Shown here piece by piece: positions 7,065 through 14,073 of a stretch of 49,967 bases of DNA. This DNA is from Thiocystis violacea. Lineage in GTDB: Bacteria; Pseudomonadota; Gammaproteobacteria; Chromatiales; Chromatiaceae. The stretch covers positions 1-49,967 of the forward strand of contig NZ_NRRG01000038.1 in assembly GCF_016583575.1 (NCBI RefSeq), written 5' to 3'. The notes under the pieces were generated by a model. That model saw nothing but the letters and a program-made list of their open reading frames with translations, had not been told where the DNA came from and searched no databases. Numbering within the stretch: the first letter of the stretch is position 1; each line of letters begins with the position of its first letter. A program made the position numbers and the translations under genes.

Positions 7065-7093
7065 TTGATATGCGGCAAGTCTTCTTGTATTTT
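7065..7093 (+). promoter_or_regulatory. Rightward early promoter (PR-like)
   Basis: TTGATA (7065-7070), 17-bp spacer, TATTTT (7088-7093). The predicted start point falls at about 7100-7101, the A of the Cro-like ATG at 7101, so the transcript is likely leaderless. One operator fills the spacer (7076-7087) and another abuts the -35 (7053-7064). Confidence 0.6.
7076..7087. promoter_or_regulatory. Repressor operator, right region, site 2
   Basis: CAAGTCTTCTTG, a perfect CAAG-N4-CTTG site inside the spacer of the rightward promoter. Its 12-bp centre lies 23 bp from that of the previous site. Confidence 0.6.
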
Positions 7094-7100
7094 GTCTGAC

Positions 7101-7322
7101 ATGAATATCCCAAAGCCTCTTGAGCGAGCGATTCAGGTTGCCGGAAGCCAGGCGGCTCTCGGCCGTTTGATTGGCGTGTCGTCGCAACGGGTGTGGTGGT
7201 GGCTGAACAAGTGCGACGGCCGCGTAACCCCGGAGCTGTGCCAAGCGATCGAGCGTACCACCGGAATTACTCGCCATGAACTACGCCCGGATGTTTTCGG
7301 ACGGCCGAGCGAGGCCGCCTGA
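7101..7322 (+). CDS. YdaS/Cro-like HTH protein
   Basis: A protein of 73 residues: MNIPKPLERAIQVAGSQAAL, then GRLIGVSSQRVWWWLN and a C-terminal TPELCQAIERTTGITRHELR. This is the YdaS_antitoxin/Cro-type HTH pattern common in Rac-like prophages, where it opposes the repressor at the early promoters. It is divergent from the repressor and starts at, or one base after, the predicted transcription start with no Shine-Dalgarno. The stop overlaps the next small gene (TGATG). Confidence 0.85.
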   Translation: MNIPKPLERAIQVAGSQAALGRLIGVSSQRVWWWLNKCDGRVTPELCQAIERTTGITRHELRPDVFGRPSEAA

Positions 7323-7426
7323 TGCGCGCCCTGGCCGCCCTGCTCATGATCGGCGTCGCGCTGGGGATCGCCCTGAGCGCGATCGCCCTGGTGCTCGCGG
7401 CCTGGGTGACAGGGGCGTGGCGATGA
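7322..7426 (+). CDS. Membrane peptide, 34 aa
   Basis: Almost the whole 34-residue peptide is one hydrophobic helix (MRALAALLMIGVALGIALSA and on to GAWR). The ATG overlaps the YdaS-like stop as TGATG, and its own stop overlaps the next ATG as ATGA, so it is coupled on both sides. Function unknown. Confidence 0.5.
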   Translation: MRALAALLMIGVALGIALSAIALVLAAWVTGAWR

Positions 7427-7617
7427 GCCTGCCCTACGACGTGACCCGATGTCTCGACCAGCGCTGTGACCAGCGCGAGGACTGTCGTCGCTGGCTTGAA
7501 CGGTTCGCCCTGAGAAGCTGGCGGGTGCCGTTCGCGGCGACCCTTCGACCCGAGGCCCTGCTGACGTCGGATCCGTGCCCAGCGCGGATTCCTGTCGCGA
7601 AGGGGCCATCGGCATGA
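7423..7617 (+). CDS. Cys-rich small protein, 64 aa
   Basis: Starts MSLPYDVTRCLDQRCDQRED and continues CRRWLERF, with another Cys in a DPCPA segment near the C-terminus. The CxxxxC spacing with a downstream CxW resembles short phage proteins that may bind zinc or an Fe-S cluster. The start is fixed by the ATGA overlap with the 34-aa gene. Function unknown. Confidence 0.6.
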   Translation: MSLPYDVTRCLDQRCDQREDCRRWLERFALRSWRVPFAATLRPEALLTSDPCPARIPVAKGPSA

Positions 7618-7913
7618 GTTTTGTGCGTGTTCGGCATTCGAGCTGCAAGGATGCCCACCCGTCGGCGGAGTGGTTATCACCGACAGCGCGAGGACAGAGC
7701 CCACGTCCTAATCGACACTCCAGCCCGTCGCTCGCGTCCCTGGCTCGCTCCAGGGTTATTTCTTGGCCCTGGCCGCGCGCGGCGGGGGTCTCCTGTACGG
7801 CCGATCCGGTGTCCATCAACTCCGGCCCAGTGGCGACAGTTGTGGCCCAATGCCGCCGGATCGGCCTCCTTGTGTCGTCAGTGGAGCGCTTCGCCCATGG
7901 GCTCGACGCCTGA
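7614..7913 (+). CDS. Hypothetical protein, 99 aa (uncertain)
   Basis: Supported by an ATGA overlap with the upstream Cys-rich gene and an AAGGGG motif before the ATG. The sequence (MSFVRVRHSSCKDAHPSAEW and on) is Ser/Arg-rich and of low predicted structure, so it may be a weakly conserved ORF. Another open frame (7621-8115) covers the same DNA but looks more like a GC-rich shadow here. No function is proposed. Confidence 0.35.
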   Translation: MSFVRVRHSSCKDAHPSAEWLSPTARGQSPRPNRHSSPSLASLARSRVISWPWPRAAGVSCTADPVSINSGPVATVVAQCRRIGLLVSSVERFAHGLDA

Positions 7914-8115
7914 GTTACGCACGGTTTACGTCCAGATACAGGGCGGCCAACAAGACCTGTTCTCGTCGCTGGACGAGGGCGCGCTGGATCGAATCCTCCA
8001 GGCGCTGGAGCGCCGCCAGATCCTCGATGGTGTCGGGGATCGTGATGTCGAGCGGGGCGGCGAGGGCGAGGGCTGTCCGTCCGGCATTCCAACGCCGGAT
8101 GGAACGGTGTCATGA
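7897..8115 (+). CDS. Hypothetical protein, 72 aa
   Basis: Begins MGSTPELRTVYVQIQGGQQD and has a helical LDEGALDRILQALERRQIL core, which looks like a genuine folded protein. GTGGAG lies about ten bases before the ATG at 7897. The frame is open back to 7621, but the upstream part is Arg/Pro-rich. It is the last gene before the strong terminator at 8214. Confidence 0.5.
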   Translation: MGSTPELRTVYVQIQGGQQDLFSSLDEGALDRILQALERRQILDGVGDRDVERGGEGEGCPSGIPTPDGTVS

Positions 8116-8126
8116 GGCTGCGGGCG

Positions 8127-8160
8127 CTTCCTTTATCCGTGATGCCGAAAGGCGTTGAGC
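8127..8160. repeat. REP-like intergenic sequence
   Basis: The stretch around ATCCGTGATGCCGAAAGGCG can fold as GATGCC/GGCGTT with a GAAA loop. In translation one strand reads CSTPFGITDKGS, a peptide I recall from annotated spurious ORFs in many gammaproteobacterial genomes, suggesting a dispersed host repeat. The recollection is not verified. Confidence 0.35.
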
Positions 8161-8213
8161 ACGGAGATCTCCGCCTTTTTGCGTCCTCCTCGGGTCGGAT
8201 AGCGGCCCCTTGT

Positions 8214-8246
8214 GCCCCATCGGTCAAGCCGGTGGGGCGTTTTTTT
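8214..8246 (+). terminator. Rho-independent terminator
   Basis: GCCCCATCGG (8214-8223) pairs with CCGGTGGGGC (8229-8238), with one G-T pair and a 5-nt loop, followed by a G and seven Ts (8240-8246). It would end the rightward leader operon. Confidence 0.85.
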
Positions 8247-8257
8247 GGGTGAGCACT

Positions 8258-8449
8258 ATGGCGCATGACGAGTACATCCGGGTCTGGCTGACCGCGTCGC
8301 AAAAGATCCAACTGATGCGGTTGGCGGAGGAGGACGACCGGCCGGTGTCGGTTTTTGTGAGGCGTCTCATTGAAAAAGCGATTGATGAAAATCTAGTGCC
8401 GAACCTGGGTCATGACCAGGGTCGATGCGGCCCCGCTCGGGGCCTGTAG
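8258..8449 (+). CDS. Ribbon-helix-helix (Arc/MetJ-like) protein
   Basis: A protein of 63 residues: MAHDEYIRVWLTASQKIQLM, then RLAEEDDRPVSVFVRRLIEKA. An N-terminal strand followed by two helices, with SVFVRRLIEKAI as the second, is the ribbon-helix-helix pattern of small DNA-binding repressors and antitoxins. No toxin partner is visible next door. A GGGTGAG motif precedes the ATG. It sits just after the terminator, so it may have its own promoter. Confidence 0.65.
   Translation: MAHDEYIRVWLTASQKIQLMRLAEEDDRPVSVFVRRLIEKAIDENLVPNLGHDQGRCGPARGL
8429..8444 (+). terminator. GC hairpin at the RHH gene end
   Basis: GGCCCC/GGGGCC arms around a GCTC loop at the 3' end of the RHH gene, between convergent genes. 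No T-run follows, so termination is uncertain. Confidence 0.3.
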
Positions 8450-8494
8450 GTAGTCGCCCCTAGCGGGAACTGTGACGGGGTTGGCGTTGAGCCA

Positions 8495-8881
8495 TTACTG
8501 GAGGGTCTGATGGGTAAGCCACTGAACGTTGAGTCCGCGCACGGCGTCGTCGTAGATGTCGGGTGTGCGGCAGATGAAGAACAGCAGGTCTTCGTGGTTT
8601 GCGGCGGCGAGGGCTTTGCGCAGGCGAACTGGCACGGCTGGACGGGTGGCGATCTCGTGGAAGCGGATGGCGTGGACCTCTCCCAGCGCTTGGCTGACAT
8701 GCTGGCTCAGGGCGAGGAGTGTGGCCGTGGCGGTGTCGGTCAGGCGCGCCTCGCCTTTCTTCACTTGTCCAAGTCCGCAGGCGGTGAACAGGTGCTTGCC
8801 GTCCGTCACCGTGTCGTAGATCAGAAGCCGGATTCCGTCTTGGACATGGTGGATCAGGTGGCTTTGGGTGATGGGTTCCAT
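8495..8881 (-). CDS. Hypothetical protein, 128 aa
   Basis: Begins MEPITQSHLIHHVQDGIRLL and has alternating strands and helices (LLIYDTVTDGKHLFTACGLG, then ATLLALSQHVSQAL). ATG 8881 has GGAA nine bases upstream. It is the only minus-strand gene in this part, convergent with the RHH gene and divergent from the tail-like gene, so it may be an independently expressed moron. I chose this strand because the plus-strand frame over the same DNA has the composition of a shadow. Family unknown. Confidence 0.5.
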   Translation of the reverse strand: MEPITQSHLIHHVQDGIRLLIYDTVTDGKHLFTACGLGQVKKGEARLTDTATATLLALSQHVSQALGEVHAIRFHEIATRPAVPVRLRKALAAANHEDLLFFICRTPDIYDDAVRGLNVQWLTHQTLQ

Positions 8882-8945
8882 GGCTTTCCGGTGATGGTTG
8901 TCGAGGGGATCGGTACGGCGCTGAAGTGTGCCGAGCGGGTGCGCG

Positions 8946-9731
8946 ATGATAACCATTGATTCGGACGTGCAGGAGGTCCGCGAGGCGCTCAAGCGTATGG
9001 CGGATAACACGCCGCGGGTGGTGGCGCGGGTGATCAACGATGTGGCGTTCAAGGTGATGGCGGCCGAGCGGGCGTTGATCGCCTCTTCGTTCGATCGTCC
9101 GAAGCCGTTCGTGGCGAAGAACGTGCGGGTGTTCAAGGCGACGGCGGAGAAGCTGAGCGCGACGGTCGGGGCGACGGATTGGTTCGAGCGCGGCGGGATG
9201 CAGGCGAAGGGCACGGCCTGGGATCGTCTCCTGGCGCCGCATGTCTACGGCGGCCAGCGTCTGCAGAAGGCGAGCGAGCGGCGGTTGCAGGCGGCCGGCT
9301 TGCTGCCGCGCGGCTGGCTGACGGTGCCAGGACAAGGGGCGAAGCTGGATCGGTACGGGAATATGTCGGGCGGTGAGATCGTGGCGATCCTTTCGTGGGT
9401 CGGCGCGATGAACCAGTATGCGGGCGACAACCTCAATAAGCGCGATCGCCTGACGAAGCGCAAGAACAAGACCGAGGCGAAGGGGGCGGGTTACTTCGTC
9501 GCGCGGGTGGGCAACGCCCAGCGCCTGGCGCCCGGCATCTATCAGCGGACCGCGCCGTTCCCATCCAAGTCGCGCGGCGCGCCACAGGGGCGTGGACTCA
9601 AGCCGGTGCTGATGTTTGTCTCGCAAGCCCGGTATCAGACGCGACTGGATTGGCATGGGGTCGGTCAGCGCGTGGTCGCGCAAGAGTTCCCACCGGCCTT
9701 CGTTCGCGCGGCGGAGGGGCTGCTGTCGTGA
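8946..9731 (+). CDS. Phage minor-tail-like protein (lambda gpZ type)
   Basis: A protein of 261 residues from ATG 8946. The N-terminus (MITIDSDVQEVREALKRMAD, then VINDVAFKVMAAERALIASS and FDRPKPFVAKNVRVFKAT) is the hallmark of a widespread tail-completion protein group. The middle VYGGQRLQKASERRLQAAGL and Lys-rich stretches also fit. Members normally lie among head-tail joining genes; here the gene lies among early genes just ahead of the primase, more than 20 kb from the tail module. It could be a displaced tail gene or one with a different role. A weak GAGCGGG precedes the start. Confidence 0.6.
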   Translation: MITIDSDVQEVREALKRMADNTPRVVARVINDVAFKVMAAERALIASSFDRPKPFVAKNVRVFKATAEKLSATVGATDWFERGGMQAKGTAWDRLLAPHVYGGQRLQKASERRLQAAGLLPRGWLTVPGQGAKLDRYGNMSGGEIVAILSWVGAMNQYAGDNLNKRDRLTKRKNKTEAKGAGYFVARVGNAQRLAPGIYQRTAPFPSKSRGAPQGRGLKPVLMFVSQARYQTRLDWHGVGQRVVAQEFPPAFVRAAEGLLS

Positions 9732-9931
9732 GCCAGCAAAATTCCCCGTTCCCCTTTTGGTTGGCGGGTGCGTCGAGGTCGAGGCCTGTTCGATACGCTC
9801 GAACGGAATCGAATCCGATCAATGGGTCCTTCCTGAGAGCCGCTGATGCGGGTAATTGCGACCCCGCGGTTTCGCTAGGGTCCGTGGTGCTGGTAGAGGC
9901 AACGGGCTTAGATTTCAATGTCTTGGGATAA
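9728..9931 (+). CDS. Possible small protein, 67 aa (GTG start)
   Basis: A GTG start overlaps the previous stop as GTGA, and the frame runs 14 bases into the primase gene. The translation (VSQQNSPFPFWLAGASRSRP and on) shows no clear fold. The overlaps hint at coupling, but the stretch could equally be a leader or promoter region for the primase-helicase. Confidence 0.3.
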   Translation: MSQQNSPFPFWLAGASRSRPVRYARTESNPINGSFLRAADAGNCDPAVSLGSVVLVEATGLDFNVLG

Positions 9932-12290
9932 CTACAGCCGCGTCGTTTCGGAAATGATCGACGCAGGGCTGGTGTTCAAGCCCGGCGAGCCGCTGATCGA
10001 TACCGACAAGACCATCCGCTGCGCGGTGCGCGATGATCGCGAGAAGCGCGGCTGGTATCGGCTCTCGACGATGGAGATCGACGGCACGCCGTACCTGGTC
10101 GGGGCCTACGGGATTTGGCACGGCAACGACAACGGCCGGGTCTCGGTGCGTCCGGACCGGGCGACGCCGATGAGCCGCGAGCAGCGCGACGCCATCACCG
10201 CCAGAATCGCGGCCGACAGCAAGCGCGCGAAGGCAATGCGCAACGCCGAGGCCGAGCGCGCCGCCCAGGAGGCCGCCAAGATCTGGCGTGCCTACCAGCC
10301 GACCGGCACCTCCAGCTACCTGGAGCGCAAGGGCGTTGGCGCCGACGGCATCCGCTTCCACCCCACGGCCGATACCCTGGTCATCCCGGTGACCGACCCC
10401 AAGGGCAAGGTCTGGGGGCTTGAGTTCATTCGCGGCGCGGATCGCGGCGACAGGCTCGAAAAGCAATTCTGGCCGCCAGGTCTCGACATGGTGGGCCGGT
10501 ATCATCTGATCGGCGGTGCGCCGCGCGATCTGCTGCTGATCGCCGAGGGCTACGCCACCGCCTGGACCCTGGCCAACGCGACCGGCCTCCCGTGCGCGGT
10601 GGCCTTCAACGCCAACAACCTGCTCCCGGTCGCCAAGGTGTTGCGCAAGCACTATCCGCGCGTGCGGATCCTGGTCTGCGCCGACGATGACTACCGCACC
10701 GCCGGCAACCCGGGTGTGCAGTCCGCGAGCAGCGCGGCCCTGGCGGTCGATGGCCGCTGGCTGGCCCCAGTGTTCGCCGAGGAGCGGCCCGCAACGGGCA
10801 AAAAAGGCGCAACAGACTTCAACGACCTCGCCGCCCTCGAAGGCGTCCAGGCCGTGCGCACCCAGGTCGAGGGCTTCCTCACCGGAGTTGACTGGTTGAG
10901 TCGAGAGGCCGCCCCGCGCCTACCCGCTATCCAGGGGGAGGGGGGGTCGCCGATGGCCGCGCGTCTCACAGTCGACCAAGCCGCGGCGCGCTACTGGGGC
11001 ACCTACGGCCTGGGGGGAAAGGTTCTGTTCGACGGGATTGACCGGCGCCTCGTTCACAAGGACGACGTCGTCAACCTCCTGCCCCGGCATGGATGGGAAG
11101 ATCTGCGCGAGCATCCAGGCTGGCGGGTCGCCCGGGACACCGAGATCGGCTTCGATCCCACCGAGGCCGATGCCCGGATCCGCTGCAACCTGTACGCCGG
11201 GTGGCCCACGGTCCCCGCGCCTGGCAAGTGCGAGCGCCTGCTGGAGCTGCTCGAATACCTTTGTTCCAACGAAGCCGCGCAGGCCGAAACCCTCTACAAC
11301 TGGGTGCTCGACTGGCTCGCCCTGCCGATTCAGCGGCCCGGCGCCAAGATGCATTCGGCAATCGTCGTCCACGGTCCCCAGGGCACCGGCAAAAGTCTCT
11401 TCTTCGAAACCTACGCCAAGATCTTCGGCGAGTACGGCCGGATCCTCGGACAGGAAGCGCTCGAGGACAAGTTCAACGCCGACTGGGCCGAAAAGAAACT
11501 CTTCATCCTGGCCGATGAAATCCTCGCCAAACAGGATCTGTTCAGCGTCAAGAACCGCCTCAAGAGCTTCATCACCGGCGCCACCATTCGCGTCAACCCG
11601 AAAAACGTCGCCGCCCACAATGAAGCCAACCACATGAACATCGTCTTCCTTTCCAACGAGCGACAGCCGTTGGTGCTGGAAGACGACGACCGCCGGCACT
11701 GCGTCATCTGGGTGCCGCCCAAGCTGCCCCCCGAGATCTTCGACGAGATCACTGAAGAGATCGACAACGGCGGCGTCGCCGCGCTCCATCACTTCCTGCT
11801 CCAGCGCGACCTGTCCCATTTCCATGTCGCCAGCAAACCGCCGATGACCAGCGCCAAGCGCGACCTGGTGGTGCAAAGCACCTCCAGCGAAGAGCGCTTC
11901 ATCCAAGAATGGACCGCCGCCGAGATCGACGGCCCCAACGGTCACCCGGTCCCGGTCTGTCCCTGCCTGGGCAGCGATCTCTACCTGCTCTATCGCCGTT
12001 GGTGCGAACAGCGCGGCGAGCGCACCCGCCGCATGCAGGATCTGATCGGGCATGTCAGCAAGCTGCATGGCTGGCGTGCCGGGAAGACTCAAAACACCTG
12101 GCGCCACTTTCAGGACAAGACCAACCATAAGCGCAAGCTCGTGATCCCAAGCTCCAGCGCCATCGAGCGCGCGATTGCGGCGGATCCGAAACAGGCGGTC
12201 TATCGCGAAAGCGCTTTCAAGGAACAGATCGAGTGGTTGACGAGTGGGTACTTTGCGTTTTTGGACGCCGTAGAGCGGTCAACGCATTGA
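9918..12290 (+). CDS. TOPRIM primase - SF3-like helicase fusion
   Basis: A protein of 790 residues and the main replication protein. Residues about 195-290 carry a TOPRIM-like region: LLLIAEGYATAWTLANAT supplies the conserved Glu and ILVCADDD the acidic DxD-like residues. The C-terminal half holds a DUF5906/SF3-type ATPase with Walker A GPQGTGKS (about residue 490) and Walker B-like LFILADEI. Such fusions prime and unwind phage DNA at the origin. The short N-terminal unit (GVYGIWHGND-like pattern) resembles DUF3987/primase leader domains. The adjacent 3' repeat region is a natural candidate origin. Confidence 0.88.
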   Translation: MSWDNYSRVVSEMIDAGLVFKPGEPLIDTDKTIRCAVRDDREKRGWYRLSTMEIDGTPYLVGAYGIWHGNDNGRVSVRPDRATPMSREQRDAITARIAADSKRAKAMRNAEAERAAQEAAKIWRAYQPTGTSSYLERKGVGADGIRFHPTADTLVIPVTDPKGKVWGLEFIRGADRGDRLEKQFWPPGLDMVGRYHLIGGAPRDLLLIAEGYATAWTLANATGLPCAVAFNANNLLPVAKVLRKHYPRVRILVCADDDYRTAGNPGVQSASSAALAVDGRWLAPVFAEERPATGKKGATDFNDLAALEGVQAVRTQVEGFLTGVDWLSREAAPRLPAIQGEGGSPMAARLTVDQAAARYWGTYGLGGKVLFDGIDRRLVHKDDVVNLLPRHGWEDLREHPGWRVARDTEIGFDPTEADARIRCNLYAGWPTVPAPGKCERLLELLEYLCSNEAAQAETLYNWVLDWLALPIQRPGAKMHSAIVVHGPQGTGKSLFFETYAKIFGEYGRILGQEALEDKFNADWAEKKLFILADEILAKQDLFSVKNRLKSFITGATIRVNPKNVAAHNEANHMNIVFLSNERQPLVLEDDDRRHCVIWVPPKLPPEIFDEITEEIDNGGVAALHHFLLQRDLSHFHVASKPPMTSAKRDLVVQSTSSEERFIQEWTAAEIDGPNGHPVPVCPCLGSDLYLLYRRWCEQRGERTRRMQDLIGHVSKLHGWRAGKTQNTWRHFQDKTNHKRKLVIPSSSAIERAIAADPKQAVYRESAFKEQIEWLTSGYFAFLDAVERSTH

Positions 12291-12555
12291 TTCTATTCAC
12301 TGGAACGCTATGGAACGCTATGGAACGCTTAACAATGCGCGATAAGCCGTTGATTCTATTCACTGGAACGCATGGAACGCATGGAACGCTTCACCGCGCG
12401 TATGCGTATGCGGGACACGACGATCACATGGACAGGCGCAAGCGTCTCGCGTATGCGATCCATGCGTTCCATGCGTTCCATGCGTTCCACCTGTAATAAA
12501 TCATAGAGTTAAGTTTGATTCGTCCGTTCCACCAAGCGTTCCACCAAGCGTTCCA
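12287..12555. repeat. Iteron-like direct and inverted repeat cluster (candidate origin)
   Basis: TGGAACGC occurs six times forward (12301, 12311, 12321, 12364, 12373, 12382), and its complement GCGTTCCA five times (12464, 12473, 12482, 12536, 12548) plus one near copy at 12524. Two exact 22-bp direct repeats span 12287-12308 and 12350-12371. Positions 12364-12389 and 12464-12489 are a perfect 26-bp inverted repeat around a 74-base loop. Spacings are 10, 9 and 12 bp. The cluster directly follows the primase-helicase, so a replication origin is the leading idea. Confidence 0.65.
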
Positions 12556-12575
12556 TCTTTTCTGGAGTCTTTGAC

Positions 12576-13208
12576 GTGCCGGAATCCACGCCCAAACGCC
12601 TGACCCGCGCCCAGTTCGCCCGCCAAGAGCGCGTCGCGCGGTCCACTGTCACCCGCTGGATTCAGGACGGGCGCATCACCCTGGGTGAGGATGGCCTGAT
12701 CGACGCCGAACAGGGCCACGCCGAGCGCCTCGCCACCGAAAGCCCCCTCCCCAAGCACCAGGCGCGCAAGGCCGTCTGGGACGCCCTCAAGGAAGGCGAT
12801 GGCACGGACCCGACCGCCGACGCCGCTACGGGCCTCCCAGCGGCTCAGGAGCCACCCCCGGCCGGCGCGCTCTCGGCCGCCAGCGACAACGCCGCCCTCG
12901 GCAGCGCGCTCAAGTTCGAGACCTGGCGGCTCCAGCAAGCCAAGGCGGACCTGGCCAACCTCGATCTCGACCGCGCCGCCGGCCTGCTGGTCGAGCGCGC
13001 CGAGATCGACTTCATCCTCGTCGACTACGGCACCGTCGTCCGCGACCAGCTCGAAAGCCTGCCCGACCGCCTCGCCCCCGATCTGGCCGCCTGCCGGGGC
13101 GAGGTCGGGCTGATTCACAAGACCCTGGGCGATGCCGCCCGCCAGATCCTCGAAGCGGTTGGGCAGCACCTTCAGCGGCGGTTGGATGGGCTGGGGGGCG
13201 CGGCGTAA
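12576..13208 (+). CDS. Terminase small subunit (Nu1-like)
   Basis: A protein of 210 residues starting at GTG 12576 with GGAG eleven bases upstream. The N-terminus (RLTRAQFARQERVARSTVTR, then WIQDGRI) is a winged helix-turn-helix like the DNA-recognition domain of lambda Nu1; the C-terminal half is a long helical region for large-subunit contact. It would bind the packaging site. The large subunit lies 2 kb downstream, separated by four genes and the 105-bp repeats, which is more than usual. Confidence 0.75.
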   Translation: MPESTPKRLTRAQFARQERVARSTVTRWIQDGRITLGEDGLIDAEQGHAERLATESPLPKHQARKAVWDALKEGDGTDPTADAATGLPAAQEPPPAGALSAASDNAALGSALKFETWRLQQAKADLANLDLDRAAGLLVERAEIDFILVDYGTVVRDQLESLPDRLAPDLAACRGEVGLIHKTLGDAARQILEAVGQHLQRRLDGLGGAA

Positions 13209-13249
13209 TGGCCGGCTGACATCACCGTAACCAACGCAACGAGAACAAC

Positions 13250-13552
13250 ATGCCGAACGAATCCCGACTCACCCTCGCCCAGCAAGCCATCGTCGCCGCA
13301 TGCGAAGAACTCAAGGCCATGCTGCTCGAAAAGAACCGCCAGTACGGCAACAGCGCCCTGGAACCGGTCCGGATCTTCTCCAAGGCCAGCCCGGTCGAGC
13401 AGCTCAGCGTGCGCATGGATGACAAGCTCTCCCGCATCCGCTCCGGCCAGCCGGACGACACCGAGGACGCCCGCTGGGATCTCGCCGGTTACCTGGTGCT
13501 GGAGCGCGCCGCCCGGCTCGTGGAACTCCACGATCTCGAATTCGGAGAGTAA
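13250..13552 (+). CDS. DUF1599-like (nucleotide-modification-associated) protein
   Basis: A protein of 100 residues. CEELKAMLLEKNRQYGNSAL followed by EPVRIFSKASPVEQLSVRMD, DKLSRIRSG and a C-terminal ARWDLAGYLVLERAA fits the DUF1599/Nmad1 family of phage and bacterial proteins, linked by comparative genomics to nucleotide or base-modification systems. Family knowledge ends there; no hypermodification operon is obvious here, though the IbrA/IbrB genes are in the same genome. The ribosome-binding site is weak (ACGAGAA). Confidence 0.65.
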   Translation: MPNESRLTLAQQAIVAACEELKAMLLEKNRQYGNSALEPVRIFSKASPVEQLSVRMDDKLSRIRSGQPDDTEDARWDLAGYLVLERAARLVELHDLEFGE

Positions 13553-13556
13553 CGCC

Positions 13557-13751
13557 ATGCCCGCCGGCGACACCGACCGCAGCCTTGGCCAATGGAACGC
13601 CTGGGTCGAACAGGGCGAAACCCTCCAGGAGCGCCGCGCCCGGTTGGCCCAAGTCCCCGATGACATGCGCGACCAGGTCAAAAGTCACCTGACGCTGAGC
13701 TGGCATCTCAAGAGCGCCAAGCGCCAGAAATCGATCGCAGGGAAAAACTGA
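13557..13751 (+). CDS. Hypothetical protein, 64 aa
   Basis: Begins MPAGDTDRSLGQWNAWVEQG and is helical with a basic tail (LKSAKRQKSIAGKN). It starts four bases after the preceding stop, behind a GGAGAG motif, and its stop codon lies in the first copy of the 105-bp repeat. Short proteins with an ETLQERRARLAQVPDDMRDQV-type helix are common in phage replication and packaging regions. Function unknown. Confidence 0.6.
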   Translation: MPAGDTDRSLGQWNAWVEQGETLQERRARLAQVPDDMRDQVKSHLTLSWHLKSAKRQKSIAGKN

Positions 13752-14073
13752 ATCCTCAGCGGTCAGGGTGCGAATCCTGACCGGTGGGTTTCCACCAAGG
13801 GCTTGCCTGGGCTCGGCATGGCACGGCGGGGCAAGGCAGGGCAAGGCAAGGGCTGAATCCTCAGCGGTTAGGGTGCGAATCCTGACCGGTGGGTTTCCAC
13901 CAAGGGCGTGGCTAGGCATGGCATGGCGTGGCTAGGCATGGCGTGGCTAGGCAAGGGCTGAATCCTCAGCGGTCAGGGCGCGAATCCTGACCGGTGGGTT
14001 TCCACCAGGGTCGAGGCTCGGCCCGGCACGGCACGGCGTGGCTTGGCACGGCAAGGCGTGGCTTGGCAAGGGC
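13747..14073 (+). repeat. Three-copy 105-bp structured repeat array
   Basis: Copies start at 13747, 13852 and 13957, exactly 105 bp apart. Each has a 56-base core with three adjacent hairpins: CTGA/TCAG with loop ATCC, GGTCAGG/CCTGACC with an 8-nt loop, and GGTGG/CCACC with loop GTTT. The core is followed by a spacer of NNGGC pentamers (nine in copies 1 and 2, eleven in copy 3). In copy 2 the second stem is GGTTAGG, which keeps pairing through a G-U pair. The second hairpin resembles a tRNA T-arm. The array is transcribed toward the 14107 gene. Confidence 0.85.

Noticed and set aside
7133-8311. 392-residue minus-strand open frame across the rightward leader operon
   Set aside because: It runs through a terminator, several coupled small genes and a REP-like sequence; composition is Arg/Pro-rich.
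8510-8959. 149-residue plus-strand frame opposite 8495-8881
   Set aside because: Gly/Val/Glu-rich shadow composition; the minus-strand frame has a ribosome-binding site and a natural strand/helix pattern.
10920-12128. 402-residue minus-strand open frame opposite the primase-helicase
   Set aside because: Antisense of a gene with clear Walker A and TOPRIM motifs; composition is that of a shadow.
12233-12496. 87-residue frame through the iteron region
   Set aside because: Its sequence only translates the repeats (runs of GTHGTHGT and HAFHAFHAFH); more likely non-coding.
13747-14073. CRISPR array
   Set aside because: The spacers are low-complexity NNGGC pentamers rather than unique sequences, repeats are 56 bases with three hairpins, and no cas1/cas2 genes are present. 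The RAMP-like neighbour alone does not make it CRISPR.
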